Positions 1-8,296 of a stretch of 64,000 bases of DNA are shown here, piece by piece. The notes below the pieces were generated by a model. It was not told the DNA's origin. It did not search any database and saw only the letters and a list, made by a program, of their open reading frames with translations. Origin of the DNA: JABDJZ01 sp047619685 (GTDB taxonomy: Bacteria; Bacteroidota; Rhodothermia; Rhodothermales; UBA10348). How positions within the stretch are numbered: position 1 is the stretch's first letter; each line of letters opens with the position of its first letter. Made by a program: the position numbers and the translations under genes. The stretch is taken from the NCBI GenBank assembly GCA_047619685.1, contig JBLHLC010000024.1:1-64000 (forward strand), in the 5' to 3' direction.

Positions 1-202
1 CACCGTCGTTGTCGATATCGCCAAGGGCGGTCCCGTAGCCGGCGCCGGCAGATGCGAATGCCGCCGAATTATTGATTTGGCTAAACGTCTGCGCGGACGC
101 CGGAGAGAAGAGAGCCGATCCGCCAAGGAGGAGCGTGAACGCGAAAAAGAAGAAGCGCTGTGACAATGGCATGGAAGTCTTGGTAGCGGCCGATGCGTTC
201 AT
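1..202 (-). CDS. FG-GAP/VCBS repeat secreted protein, N-terminal part (runs off the left edge)
   Basis: Only the first 67 or so residues are in the window. The start at 202 overlaps the stop of the upstream gene by 4 bases (ATGA), which suggests translational coupling; a second in-frame Met at 172 directly precedes the hydrophobic stretch FFFFAFTLLLGG and a cleavage-like PASAQ, so the signal peptide is clear whichever start is used. Mature sequence begins TFSQINNSAAF and reaches the motif GDIDNDG, the calcium-binding loop typical of FG-GAP/VCBS propeller repeats. Two other proteins of this kind occur in the window (near 12 kb and 61 kb). Probably a cell-surface or secreted protein; specific role unknown. 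Confidence 0.7.
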   Translation of the reverse strand, partial: MNASAATKTSMPLSQRFFFFAFTLLLGGSALFSPASAQTFSQINNSAAFASAGAGYGTALGDIDNDG

Positions 203-774
203 CGGTTGCTCACCAGTTTCCGGATCCTTGTCTTCAGGTCGGCGAGGCCGACCGCGGCCGGAGCGTCAGCGGTGGGTCTTTTGTCGACCGCAGCGCCTGC
301 AAGCCCAAACAAGCCAGTTACCTGAGGCAGGGCCAGTGCAGAGGCCCTCTCCACCAATAGTTTCCCCTGCGTTCCGCCAGTCACCAGATTTCTGCCGGAG
401 GGGTGTTGCCAAACGAACACCAGCACCTCCTCACCCTCGTCGATGCTCGGCATGTCGGAGACTTCGTAGATCACGTTTCCGATCTGACCGCCTGGTATGG
501 TGATAACCGTCGTGGAGCCACCAGCGCCCTTGAGTTGATCCTGAATCTGCACCGTGACTTCGGTGAGGATCTGTGTGCCGTCGGCGTTCCATACTGCGCG
601 AGAGGCGGTGGCCTGGCCGTGCACGATCGAGGTGGACGTGTTTGCCAGATCGTCGAGTGTCATTCGCGCCAGTTGCGCCGAGGCATCGCCTACCGCCAGC
701 GCTGAAATGGTCAGGCTGAGCAGTAGGACCGCCGCCCTCACGGACTGGCGGACCAGCGTCTTGGAAAGCAACAT
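199..774 (-). CDS. secreted protein of unknown function (191 aa)
   Basis: The N-terminus has a basic start and hydrophobic core (AAVLLLSLTISALAV) followed by a signal peptidase-like site near ASAQ, so the product is exported. The mature part begins LARMTLDDLANTSTSIVHG, a pattern seen in small secreted proteins next to FG-GAP proteins, and then has a beta-rich body with IPGGQIGNV and GEEVLVFVW. No catalytic motif is seen. It overlaps the following FG-GAP gene by 4 bases, so the two are probably co-transcribed. Function not recognised. Confidence 0.7.
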   Translation of the reverse strand: MLLSKTLVRQSVRAAVLLLSLTISALAVGDASAQLARMTLDDLANTSTSIVHGQATASRAVWNADGTQILTEVTVQIQDQLKGAGGSTTVITIPGGQIGNVIYEVSDMPSIDEGEEVLVFVWQHPSGRNLVTGGTQGKLLVERASALALPQVTGLFGLAGAAVDKRPTADAPAAVGLADLKTRIRKLVSNR

Positions 775-950
775 GCAGGCATACGGGATTCGTGGCTGAC
801 TAAAACGACCGGGCGTGCGAATACCCCGATCGAAATAGAGAACGTCAAAACCATGGCGGCTCAGCAGCCGCGACCGACTAGTGCTACAAAAGGTCCGATT
901 CGAGTTGATGGTATTCCATCCCTCACGCTCGGCTGGTCCGGTTCTACCGC

Positions 951-3023
951 CTAAAACGCCGTAAACCCGTGCGTTTCTTCGAAGAGGACCACCCTGCGCT
1001 CGGAGGCGGCGAAGGTCAGTTCTTCCTCAAACCGGTAGTTCCAATAGCCGGTCGAGTCCGTGTCAGCCAGTTGGATCGAAACCGTGTGGGATCCTGGGGA
1101 CACGCTGAACTCGGCAATCGCAATGCTTGCGCCGTCATCGAACAGGCCGGTCGGATCGTAGGTCTCCTCTGACACAAGTTGATTGTCCAGCCTGACCAGC
1201 ATTCGAACCGGTACCCGACCACGCTCGGTCGTGCGGGGGCGGCGCATATGCGGAAGCACGTTGGAGTCGTCTGTCAGGCCACCGCCGGACTTCGGTTGGC
1301 CGGCATGCTTGAACGATACAACCAGTTGAGACCCCTCGACAGCCGGGCGCAGGAGCGAGAGGTCGCTGGGCAGCCAGGTCAGGAGGGTGACGGAGGTCGC
1401 CAGGAGGGTGGCCTTGATTGGCGTCTTGAATCTCGCTGCGCGACCGGCCTTTAGCGGCTCACGCTCCGCCGCTGACTGGCCTTCGGTGCCCAGCCCGGCC
1501 AATTCGCGCCGAAACCCGGCCGCCTCCCGCGCAACGGCCGCCGCGCCGCCGGCTCCGATTCGGACGTGTCTGATGCGCGCGGTGTCGACCTTGTCGTGCC
1601 GCAACCCTGGCTCCCTCACTCCCTGGAGCCTCTCCTCGGTCCAGTCGCACCCTTCCCGACACGTGGGACCCTGCCCGCAGCTTACAATCAACACACCTGC
1701 CGCGCCGCGCCTGAGGGCGCGCTCCACAGTGAGCATTTGCACCCATCCCGTGCACATTACTGCGATGACGCGGTAACCGGGAAGCGCCTCGCATCCCCCC
1801 TCTGAATCCACGCCGAGCGTCCCGCCCGCCGAGGCGCCACAGACAAACGCCACGCACACGGACTCTTCTGAGTCCAGAGTGGCAGCATCTCCGCACGAAC
1901 CCACACAGATCCCGCACCCCACGCACCTCACCGGATCCACCTGGGCAAAAAACGCGCTCTCGCGGCCCGTGGGGGCGATCTCGTGAAGCGTAATCGCGTT
2001 GAACGGGCAGTCCTTGAAACACTGGGTGCAGCCGTTGCACTTTTCGGCGTCAATGACCGTCTTGGAAACCGGACGCCGCGGTGCCAGCCAGGGGGCCACA
2101 AACAACACCACCGTGGCCGCGGAAAAGACCAGCCAGATGGTCCCGTCACCCAGGCGTTCGATGATTGTCAGCGGGCCCAGAAACCACCAGTCCCCCGAAA
2201 GATTTCCCGGCAGCCGGGCCATGGAGGCGGGCTCAACCGAGAGGGCCGGAGAGAACAACGACAGAACCACCAGAGACCCCAGAAGCCATGCCGTCAGGAC
2301 TCTTCCCGTGAAGAGCTTTGAGCGGTTGACCCTCATGATTTGCGCCCAGATAAACAGGCCGAATCCGACTGGAATCAGCATGTGAATGAAGAACACGATG
2401 AAGAAGAGGAGCGAGTTCACCGTCTCGTCCGTCAGGAAGGACCGAGACAAGGGGTCCGGGAAAATGGGAAACAGGTCCATCAGCTTTGCCGACGCAAGAG
2501 CCACCTGCCGGCCGCGCTCATCCCAGACCAGCCAATAGCCCGTCCATCCGTCGAACCAGAGCACAGCAAGCAGGAAGAGGCCGGAGAGCCAGGCCAACCA
2601 CCTGGCGCCGCCCAACTTTCGGGCGGCCAGAGTCTGCACGCCATGAAAGATCGCAAATATCATCGCCACGTCGGAGCTGTACCGGTGTAGAGACCGGATG
2701 AGCTGTGGCAACAGGGCGAGTCCTTCGAGAGAGGCGTGCGCCTGGTTGACGCTTGCCTTGTACCAGAACAGCAGGAGAATCCCGGTCACCAGGGCGATCA
2801 GGAAGGCGGTGTTTGGGACCGCTCCCGCCCGTGCGAAGGGATTGGCGGATTCGCTCAAACCCGCCCCCGCGCGGTTCGTCAGCCAGGCGATGGCCCGCTC
2901 CAATCGCGACAGCGCCGAGTCACCCCAGAGCGGCGTATCGCCACGGGCATCGGCAACGCGCCCCAGCGTGGGCCTCGGTTGCCTCTCGTCACTGACAATC
3001 GGCGGGATGGCAGCCTCGCTCAT
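951..3023 (-). CDS. cytochrome b / 2x[4Fe-4S] ferredoxin / MvhD-like fusion protein
   Basis: 690 residues. Residues about 70-310 are a cytochrome b N-terminal-type membrane domain with His113 and His127 (14 apart) on one helix and His214 (FFIHMLIP) on another; the fourth expected ligand, 14 residues after His214, is Gln228, so one of the two b-hemes may lack a ligand. Residues about 328-380 hold two [4Fe-4S] motifs (CNGCTQCFKDCP and CVGCGICVGSC). Residues about 390-505 resemble the delta subunit of methyl-viologen-reducing hydrogenase (MvhD), with CGAS, VMCTG and the SCGQGPTCREG segment. A C-terminal segment after a TM near 535-553 is unassigned. The chosen start overlaps the SCO stop by 4 bases (ATGA). 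Likely moves electrons between quinol or an Fe-S donor and the neighbouring heme-copper enzyme; this role is inferred. Confidence 0.85.
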   Translation of the reverse strand: MSEAAIPPIVSDERQPRPTLGRVADARGDTPLWGDSALSRLERAIAWLTNRAGAGLSESANPFARAGAVPNTAFLIALVTGILLLFWYKASVNQAHASLEGLALLPQLIRSLHRYSSDVAMIFAIFHGVQTLAARKLGGARWLAWLSGLFLLAVLWFDGWTGYWLVWDERGRQVALASAKLMDLFPIFPDPLSRSFLTDETVNSLLFFIVFFIHMLIPVGFGLFIWAQIMRVNRSKLFTGRVLTAWLLGSLVVLSLFSPALSVEPASMARLPGNLSGDWWFLGPLTIIERLGDGTIWLVFSAATVVLFVAPWLAPRRPVSKTVIDAEKCNGCTQCFKDCPFNAITLHEIAPTGRESAFFAQVDPVRCVGCGICVGSCGDAATLDSEESVCVAFVCGASAGGTLGVDSEGGCEALPGYRVIAVMCTGWVQMLTVERALRRGAAGVLIVSCGQGPTCREGCDWTEERLQGVREPGLRHDKVDTARIRHVRIGAGGAAAVAREAAGFRRELAGLGTEGQSAAEREPLKAGRAARFKTPIKATLLATSVTLLTWLPSDLSLLRPAVEGSQLVVSFKHAGQPKSGGGLTDDSNVLPHMRRPRTTERGRVPVRMLVRLDNQLVSEETYDPTGLFDDGASIAIAEFSVSPGSHTVSIQLADTDSTGYWNYRFEEELTFAASERRVVLFEETHGFTAF

Positions 3024-3661
3024 GAGGCGAGCGGCTCCGCCAGCACCAGTCGCAGCGATTCCGTGAGCCACGACTCCTGCAGGGCTCCGAGGGTGAAACG
3101 AAAGGCGATATCTCCGTTTCGATCGATGACCTGAATCAGGTTGGTGTGTTCGATTACGCCGTTGGCTCCTGGCCACCGTCTGAAATCATACCTGTCCAAC
3201 ACCTGGTTTACGTAGGCGGGGTCGCCCGTCACGGTGTTAAACAATGGCGCTTCGACTCCGTGGACCTTGGTCATCATGGCCAGCATCTCGGGGGTATCCG
3301 TCTCCGGGTCCAGCGTGAATGCGATCACGTGTAGATCCCGGCGCTCAGCCTCTGTGAGCAGCGCAACTGCAGACTTTATCTGACGGAATATGAGTGGGCA
3401 GGTGTCCTCGCACGTCCCATACACCGCGGTTACAAGCACGACGTCTCCCCGGAAATCCTCAAGGGCGACGGGATCGGATTCCTGGTTTATCAGGCCGAAT
3501 GGCGCGGCAGGAACAGCTGTCCGAATCCGGTTTCCGGGAAAGGCAGTCGGATCCTGGACGGGCCCGGCTGACAGCATTCCCGGAACGGTGAAGGCTACAG
3601 CCGCGACCCCCAAAAGGACCCCAAAACAGTCCGGCCAACGCCGGGTCGGCTGGTTGTCCAT
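3020..3661 (-). CDS. SCO1/SenC-family copper chaperone
   Basis: 213 residues from the Met at 3661, the start that keeps an N-terminal membrane anchor (residues about 12-33). A thioredoxin-like fold follows, with the copper-binding CxxxC (GTCEDTCP, Cys84 and Cys88) and the conserved His172 (IEHTNLIQ). SCO proteins deliver copper to the CuA site of subunit II of heme-copper enzymes; the CuA-bearing subunit II of this operon is the obvious client. It overlaps the upstream small membrane gene by 67 bases and the downstream cytochrome b fusion by 4 bases. No good Shine-Dalgarno sequence is visible, which is common in this lineage. Confidence 0.9.
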   Translation of the reverse strand: MDNQPTRRWPDCFGVLLGVAAVAFTVPGMLSAGPVQDPTAFPGNRIRTAVPAAPFGLINQESDPVALEDFRGDVVLVTAVYGTCEDTCPLIFRQIKSAVALLTEAERRDLHVIAFTLDPETDTPEMLAMMTKVHGVEAPLFNTVTGDPAYVNQVLDRYDFRRWPGANGVIEHTNLIQVIDRNGDIAFRFTLGALQESWLTESLRLVLAEPLAS

Positions 3662-3957
3662 GCAGAAACCAGCGGTGCTCGCCAGACCATCAGCACCAGC
3701 GATGCCAGAATCAACAGCTGGACCAGAAACATCCAGACGTACGTCCACGCCATCGCGCCCGTGGTTCGGTCATATCCAAAACAGAGCGTTTTGAAGTCCT
3801 CCGCGAACGCATACGCCGCGCCCGCGGAGGGTGGAATAAGGAGCACGCTAGCCATAAAAGCCACCGTGCCCATGATCACCGTAACCACGATCACCGGGAT
3901 TCGCCAGCCGGTAACGAACTCCTTTACAGAATCCAGACTACCGTACTGGCCAGACAT
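3595..3957 (-). CDS. small membrane protein of the heme-copper operon (120 aa)
   Basis: Two hydrophobic helices are visible (about residues 20-42, PVIVVTVIMGTVAFMASVLL, and 70-92, WTYVWMFLVQLLILASLVLMV) with a short loop between. The gene overlaps the end of subunit I by 20 bases and the start of the SCO gene by 67 bases, so it is tightly coupled. It has no recognisable cofactor motif. It may be an accessory or assembly subunit of the neighbouring terminal enzyme; this is inferred from position only. Confidence 0.7.
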   Translation of the reverse strand: MSGQYGSLDSVKEFVTGWRIPVIVVTVIMGTVAFMASVLLIPPSAGAAYAFAEDFKTLCFGYDRTTGAMAWTYVWMFLVQLLILASLVLMVWRAPLVSAWTTSRPGVGRTVLGSFWGSRL

Positions 3958-5561
3958 CAGCGAGCGCCTTCCAGTTGGCGAAGTAGTACACGATGAACGA
4001 AATCAGCAGGATGAATACCAGCGCGAGGGTTCCCTTCACGTTGTGCCCGGCCTTCTCGTACTCCTCGTCCGGCTGCAGGTAGATCTCGCGGTTCTTGGCC
4101 ATGGCCTCCGCGCTCTGCCACGGGACCATTCCCGTTTCCTTGTTGGACTTACCAAAGAAGACCGCGGCTACCACCAACAGGATGAAGATCATCATGGCGA
4201 CGAATGCGATGACAGGTCCGACGCCCAAGACGCCCATCATGAAGTGCGCCCCTGCATCGAATCCAGCCGGGATGTTGGCTCCCGAGAAGTCGATGTCGTA
4301 GTGCCGCCGCGGAACGCCATAGGACCCGGCGAAGGACATCCCGACGGACATGATCACGATGCCACCCCTAAACAGGAACGGTTGCACACGTGCCAGGCCC
4401 CGGAGATAGAACTCCTTCTGGAATATCAGTGGTACCACGTAGTACGTGAGCCCCATGAACGCCAGCGTGGTCCCACCCACGACCGTTGCATGGAAGTGAC
4501 CGGGTATGCGCATCGTGTTGTGCGCGATGATGTTGATCTGCTCTGTACCGATGGTCACGCCGGTGATGCCGCCGATGAAGCCAAAGATCAGCGCCGAGAG
4601 CACGAACGAGGAGAAGCCGGGGTCATGCCACGGGGCATTTGTGAACCAGCCGAAAAGACCCTTGGTGTGGCCCTTCAATCGCTGGGCCACCTCAACCGAT
4701 GCCGGCACCGTGAACCCGTGAATGAGCGAGGCAAGAACAGCCAGGTACATGATATACGAGGTGTTCCAGATTTTCCAGGAAGCGGTGAGACCCGGATCGA
4801 CCAACAAGTGGTGGGCCGAGGCGACGTTGATGAACAGGATGTACAGCACAAACGCACCGCGGGAAACCGTCTCGTTGAGCGGTTTGGCGCCCGTGGTCAG
4901 CGTAGCCAGGAAGTACCAGATGGCAACCATGGCGCAGAGGTTGACCTGCTGAGCCGGGTGACCCAGGGCCCACCACATGAGACGGTACCATCCCGGATCA
5001 TGTTCTGGCGTCCAGCCGAAAGACCACGTGAGGGTCGGGATAAGGGCGATTGCGCCGTGCGCCAGCGTAAACAGCCCGATGATCGCGGCCGCCAGCGCAC
5101 CGACAGCCACCAGGATCATCCCCAGGTAGAAGGCCGGGTGAGCGACCATGGGCGGGTAGGATGTCATCAGGACATCGCCCTTTCCGGAGAGCACGATCCA
5201 GTCCACCATGAGCGCGCCAAGCACCATCAGCCCAAACGATACCCAGGCCATGGATTTCGAGGCCAGACGCGCATTGAGCAGGCTCGTGCAGCAGAAATAA
5301 AGGACCGCGATCTCGAAACAGGATCCAGAAGATCAGCATGTTCAGCCCGTGCAGCGTCAGCACACGGTAGTACATGACGTCACTCAGGAGATGCACCGCG
5401 CTCCAGCGGGTCATCGCAATCAGAATGGCGCCGAGCGCCCCCACAAGGAGGAAGATAACCGCGGCAACCGCGTTGGCCGTGACGAAGAATTGTGCCGTCA
5501 GACATACCGGGAGCCCGGTAGTCGAGCACGTCCTCACCTTGCCGTCAAAGAAGTTTCCCAT
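3938..5561 (-). CDS. heme-copper oxidoreductase subunit I, B-family/eNOR-like, frameshifted
   Basis: Reading starts at 5561 (MGNFFDGK) and runs to about residue 82, then must shift frame at the T-run (minus strand) at 5316-5318 to continue EIAVLYFCCTSLL and on to the stop at 3938, giving about 541 residues. Heme and copper ligands are all present: His71 in LTLHGLNM; then, numbering from the Met at 5251, CuB ligands His98 (GHPAQQ) and His147-His148 (SAHHLL), and heme ligands His252 and His254 (PGHFH). The residue four after the first CuB His, Tyr in oxygen reductases (HPxVY), is Gln here, so the cross-linked Tyr is absent. That change is a hallmark of B-family-derived nitric oxide reductases such as eNOR, characterised from Rhodothermus marinus. 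Part of the operon with a CuA subunit II and SCO. The frameshift is either a sequencing error or a recent mutation, since the rest is intact. Confidence 0.85.
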
Positions 5562-5570
5562 GGCTGGCCT

Positions 5571-6095
5571 CTATTCGACGATGATGCGGCCGGTCATCAA
5601 ATGATGACCGATTCCGCAGAATTCGTCACAGATCAAGCTGAATTCGCCGCTCGCCGAGGGCGTGATGGTCAGCACATGGTCGTAGCCAGGGAGCACGTGG
5701 AAATTCATGTTCATCGGCTGTATCGACAGTCCATGCTGGAGGTCCAGCGATGAAACATGAAGCCCATAGGTCTGACCCTGGGACAACTTGAGGACCGGGT
5801 ACCAGCGCCACATCTGACCCAGCAGGTAGATGTCGCTGCCGGGAGCCGGTTGAGCGATCGGGATTCCGTTCACCTCGCCAACCTTGTTGGCTACCGTGAA
5901 CTGCATCACGCGCTCAAAAAACGCGACCGGCTCCACGCGGTAGGACTCGCCGGTAGAGTTCTGTTTTCCCATGAAATGGGCGAAGGGCATGGCCAGGAAG
6001 AGGACCATGCACCCGACGAAGCCCATTCCGATCCACAGGCGCTCTGCGCCCTCGGGACCCTTGAACCAGTTGGCTGGAGGGGGGTGAATGCTCAT
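5571..6095 (-). CDS. heme-copper oxidoreductase subunit II with complete CuA site
   Basis: 174 residues: one N-terminal membrane helix (about 22-40), then a periplasmic cupredoxin domain. The CuA ligands are all visible: His121 (LDLQHG) and the loop CDEFCGIGHHLM giving Cys156, Glu158, Cys160, His164 and Met167. The single TM and short length resemble ba3-type subunit II. It accepts electrons from a periplasmic donor and passes them to subunit I, whose start lies 9 bases downstream. A GAGGTG Shine-Dalgarno sequence sits a few bases before the start, and the upstream small subunit ends 16 bases away. Most of the operon is therefore contiguous. Confidence 0.92.
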   Translation of the reverse strand: MSIHPPPANWFKGPEGAERLWIGMGFVGCMVLFLAMPFAHFMGKQNSTGESYRVEPVAFFERVMQFTVANKVGEVNGIPIAQPAPGSDIYLLGQMWRWYPVLKLSQGQTYGLHVSSLDLQHGLSIQPMNMNFHVLPGYDHVLTITPSASGEFSLICDEFCGIGHHLMTGRIIVE

Positions 6096-6111
6096 ATCCG
6101 CACCTCGTTGG

Positions 6112-6273
6112 TTATGGCAGTTGGCCGAGTGGCATCCTGGCGAGATCGATCCAACCCCAGACCGTGTAGGACAGGAACGGGATGATCAGACCCAGAACGA
6201 GGAGGAGCCATGGGTTATCCATGAGCCGCTGAATGGGGTGCTTGTTCTCGTTTTCCATGCTGCCGTCTTCCAT
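6112..6273 (-). CDS. small single-helix subunit of the heme-copper enzyme (53 aa)
   Basis: First gene of the operon. One TM helix (NPWLLLVLGLIIPFLSYTVW) follows a short basic/acidic N-terminus with the pattern HPIQRLMDNP. Size and position match the tiny subunit IIa-type helices of ba3-like enzymes. The start at 6273 (MEDGS) has AGCAGGTG before it; a second in-frame Met at 6258 (MENEN) is equally possible. Ends 16 bases before subunit II. Confidence 0.7.
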   Translation of the reverse strand: MEDGSMENENKHPIQRLMDNPWLLLVLGLIIPFLSYTVWGWIDLARMPLGQLP

Positions 6274-6335
6274 TGGGCACCTGCTTGATTTTCGAGAGGT
6301 CGCCACGGGGACGACCATTTCAATGGGCTTGAAGG

Positions 6336-6351
6336 TCTATTGTCAAATAGA
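6336..6351. promoter_or_regulatory. inverted repeat, possible Rrf2-family operator
   Basis: TCTATT and AATAGA form perfect 6-base arms around GTCA, in the 190-base divergent region between the respiratory operon and the Rrf2 regulator. On the minus strand the same stretch contains TTGACA, a good -35 element. Dyad operators of this size overlapping promoters are typical for Rrf2 regulators; assignment to this protein is inferred. Confidence 0.35.
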
Positions 6352-6464
6352 TTTAGTGGACCTGCAACTCCATTGAGCAAATTTGCGTTGGTTATACACT
6401 TCTTTCTTGAGAGGCCGTCCCTTTTTCCGGGCGCCTCGGTCCACGAAACCACCGTCAAAGACCC

Positions 6465-6863
6465 TTGCGCTTCAGTCGAACCGCAGAGTATGCCCTTCGC
6501 GTCGCCGCCTGCCTGGCCCGCAGCCCTGAAGGCGATTTTGTGCGCGCGCAGGAGATTGCCGAGGCGGCCGCCGTCCCGCGAGACTACCTCTCGAAGATCA
6601 TGCGCCGGTTGGTCGAGGCGGAATTACTCGAGTCTCGCAAGGGTCACGGGGGCGGCTTCCGGCTCGCCCGCGCGCCATCAGCGATCAGGTTCATCGACGT
6701 CCTCTCGGCCGTCGGCTACCAGTCAGACGAAGGGCAGTGCGCCTTTGGATGGGACAAATGTTCGGTCACGGATCCCTGTCCTTTGCATCCGTTCTGGAGC
6801 AAACTTCGAGGCGATGTAGATCGCTGGGCGGGGAACAACACGCTGGCAGATTTCGGTGGGTAG
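6465..6863 (+). CDS. Rrf2-family transcriptional regulator, NsrR-like
   Basis: 132 residues starting at a TTG codon, which gives the canonical Rrf2 N-terminus MRFSRTAEYALR. A winged helix-turn-helix occupies residues about 1-65 (recognition part VPRDYLSKIMRRL), followed by the wing GHGGGFRLAR. Three cysteines at 92, 99 and 105 (QCAFGWDKC, DPCPLH) match the Fe-S ligands of NsrR/IscR (93/99/105 in NsrR). NsrR senses nitric oxide through its cluster and represses NO-detoxifying genes. The gene is divergent from the heme-copper operon, which probably is its target. An IscR- or RirA-like role is an alternative. Confidence 0.88.
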   Translation: MRFSRTAEYALRVAACLARSPEGDFVRAQEIAEAAAVPRDYLSKIMRRLVEAELLESRKGHGGGFRLARAPSAIRFIDVLSAVGYQSDEGQCAFGWDKCSVTDPCPLHPFWSKLRGDVDRWAGNNTLADFGG

Positions 6864-6892
6864 GCGCCAGTTGACCTACCGCCTCATGGCCC

Positions 6893-8284
6893 CTACGCCG
6901 TAGCGCTGTCCATCGGCAACGAAATCGTAAACACGGTCTTCCCGGGCTTGGACTCAACCGAGATCCTCCCTTCGTGCTGCTCGGTGATAATGCGGTGGAC
7001 TATCTCCAGTCCGAGGCCCGTCCCTTGTCCGACGTCCTTGGTGGTGAAGAACGGCTCGAAGATTTTGGAAACGACATCTTCAGGAATCCCGTGGCCGCTG
7101 TCGCTGATGCTGATTTCAACGCTTTGGCCACACTGCTTCCCCTCAAGGGTCAGTTGACCCTCGTCATCCATGGCGTCCACCGCGTTGTCGATGAGATTTG
7201 TCCACACCTGGTTGAGTTCACCCGGATGCCCTGGAACGAGCGGCAGATCGTCTGGGACCAGCAGGCGCACATCGATGGCCTTCTTGCGGATCTTGTGCCC
7301 GAGCATGGTCAACGTATTCCCGATCCCGGAGCCAAGGTTGGTCATCTCCTTCTCGGGAGAGCGATCCATGTGGGAATAGGCCTTGACTGACCCGACTAGA
7401 TCTGAGATTCGGCCGGCCGCGGCGTGAATCTCATCCAGTAGACGGCTGGACGATATGCTGTTTTCGATCCAGGAAACCACATCGGCCACGGCACCGCCGG
7501 GCACCTCGCGAACAGCCAAATCCAGGTCCGCAGGAGTTATCCCGGCCTCGGCGAGGTTAGGCGCGATCTTCCAGGCGTCCTCAACGTCCCGGTCCTCCAG
7601 CCAATCCAGGATGGCATCTTCCCGGTCCGCGAGTTCAACTGTGGAAAGTTTGGGGTTGGCGCCACTCACGCTGCAGAAACCACCGGACGGATTCACCATG
7701 TCCGGTCCCAGGCCGTGACGGGCCACCCGGGCTACAACCTGGGGAAGGGCCTCGAGCCGCTCCCGCAAGTCTGAGGCCGCTCGCCGCACGGCCGCCGCCG
7801 GGTTGTTGAGTTCGTGCGCCAGGCCCGCGGAAAGCTTGCCCAGGGCAAGCATCTTCTCGCGTTCCTGATCCGCCTTCGCCCCACTCCTGACGCGGTCGGA
7901 CAGCAGGGCAATCAGACGCTGGCCCAGGACGGGAATCCGATAGAGCATCTCTGGAAAGATGTCCTTGTGGAGCAAGCCAATCCTGCTCGGTTCGGTCGCG
8001 GTGCCGCGTCCTGGAATGTGGGTCATTCGGCTGTAGGGAAGCATTCCCGTAATGCCCCCCACCTGAATCGCACCGGTCAGGCGCCACTTCCCGGGCCCAC
8101 CAAAGAAGAACTGGAACGCTCCCTCGAAGACCACGATCATATTGGGCGCCTCGTCACCGGGTACCATGACATCCTCTCCGGTGTCGTGCTTCACTTCAGC
8201 GAAGTGCGACGCCAGCCAGGTCCGGTCGTCCTCGCTCAGGTCCTCAAACTGGGGGACAAGCGTCAAGTCTTGCGCGGTAATCAT
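6893..8284 (-). CDS. histidine kinase with N-terminal cNMP-binding domain
   Basis: 463 residues, no membrane helix, so cytoplasmic. Residues about 10-125 form a cyclic-nucleotide-binding/CRP-like beta barrel (FEDLSEDDRTWLA to the IGLLHKDIF region). The phosphoacceptor is His157 in LSAGLAHELNNPAAA. The HATPase domain has the N box (NLIDNAVDA), G1 (DSGHGIP), F box (FEPFFTT) and G2 (GTGLGL). It lies 12 bases downstream of the REC/reductase gene and is surely its partner. The cNMP domain coupled to a flavin-reductase-like response regulator suggests sensing of redox or a nucleotide-like ligand; the ligand is unknown. Confidence 0.9.
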   Translation of the reverse strand: MITAQDLTLVPQFEDLSEDDRTWLASHFAEVKHDTGEDVMVPGDEAPNMIVVFEGAFQFFFGGPGKWRLTGAIQVGGITGMLPYSRMTHIPGRGTATEPSRIGLLHKDIFPEMLYRIPVLGQRLIALLSDRVRSGAKADQEREKMLALGKLSAGLAHELNNPAAAVRRAASDLRERLEALPQVVARVARHGLGPDMVNPSGGFCSVSGANPKLSTVELADREDAILDWLEDRDVEDAWKIAPNLAEAGITPADLDLAVREVPGGAVADVVSWIENSISSSRLLDEIHAAAGRISDLVGSVKAYSHMDRSPEKEMTNLGSGIGNTLTMLGHKIRKKAIDVRLLVPDDLPLVPGHPGELNQVWTNLIDNAVDAMDDEGQLTLEGKQCGQSVEISISDSGHGIPEDVVSKIFEPFFTTKDVGQGTGLGLEIVHRIITEQHEGRISVESKPGKTVFTISLPMDSATA

Positions 8285-8296
8285 TGCTTCACCAGT

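Noticed and set aside
3761..5377. A long open frame opposite the heme-copper operon
   Set aside because: It is a shadow of GC-rich coding DNA on the other strand; its translation has no family features, while the minus strand carries clear heme and copper ligands.
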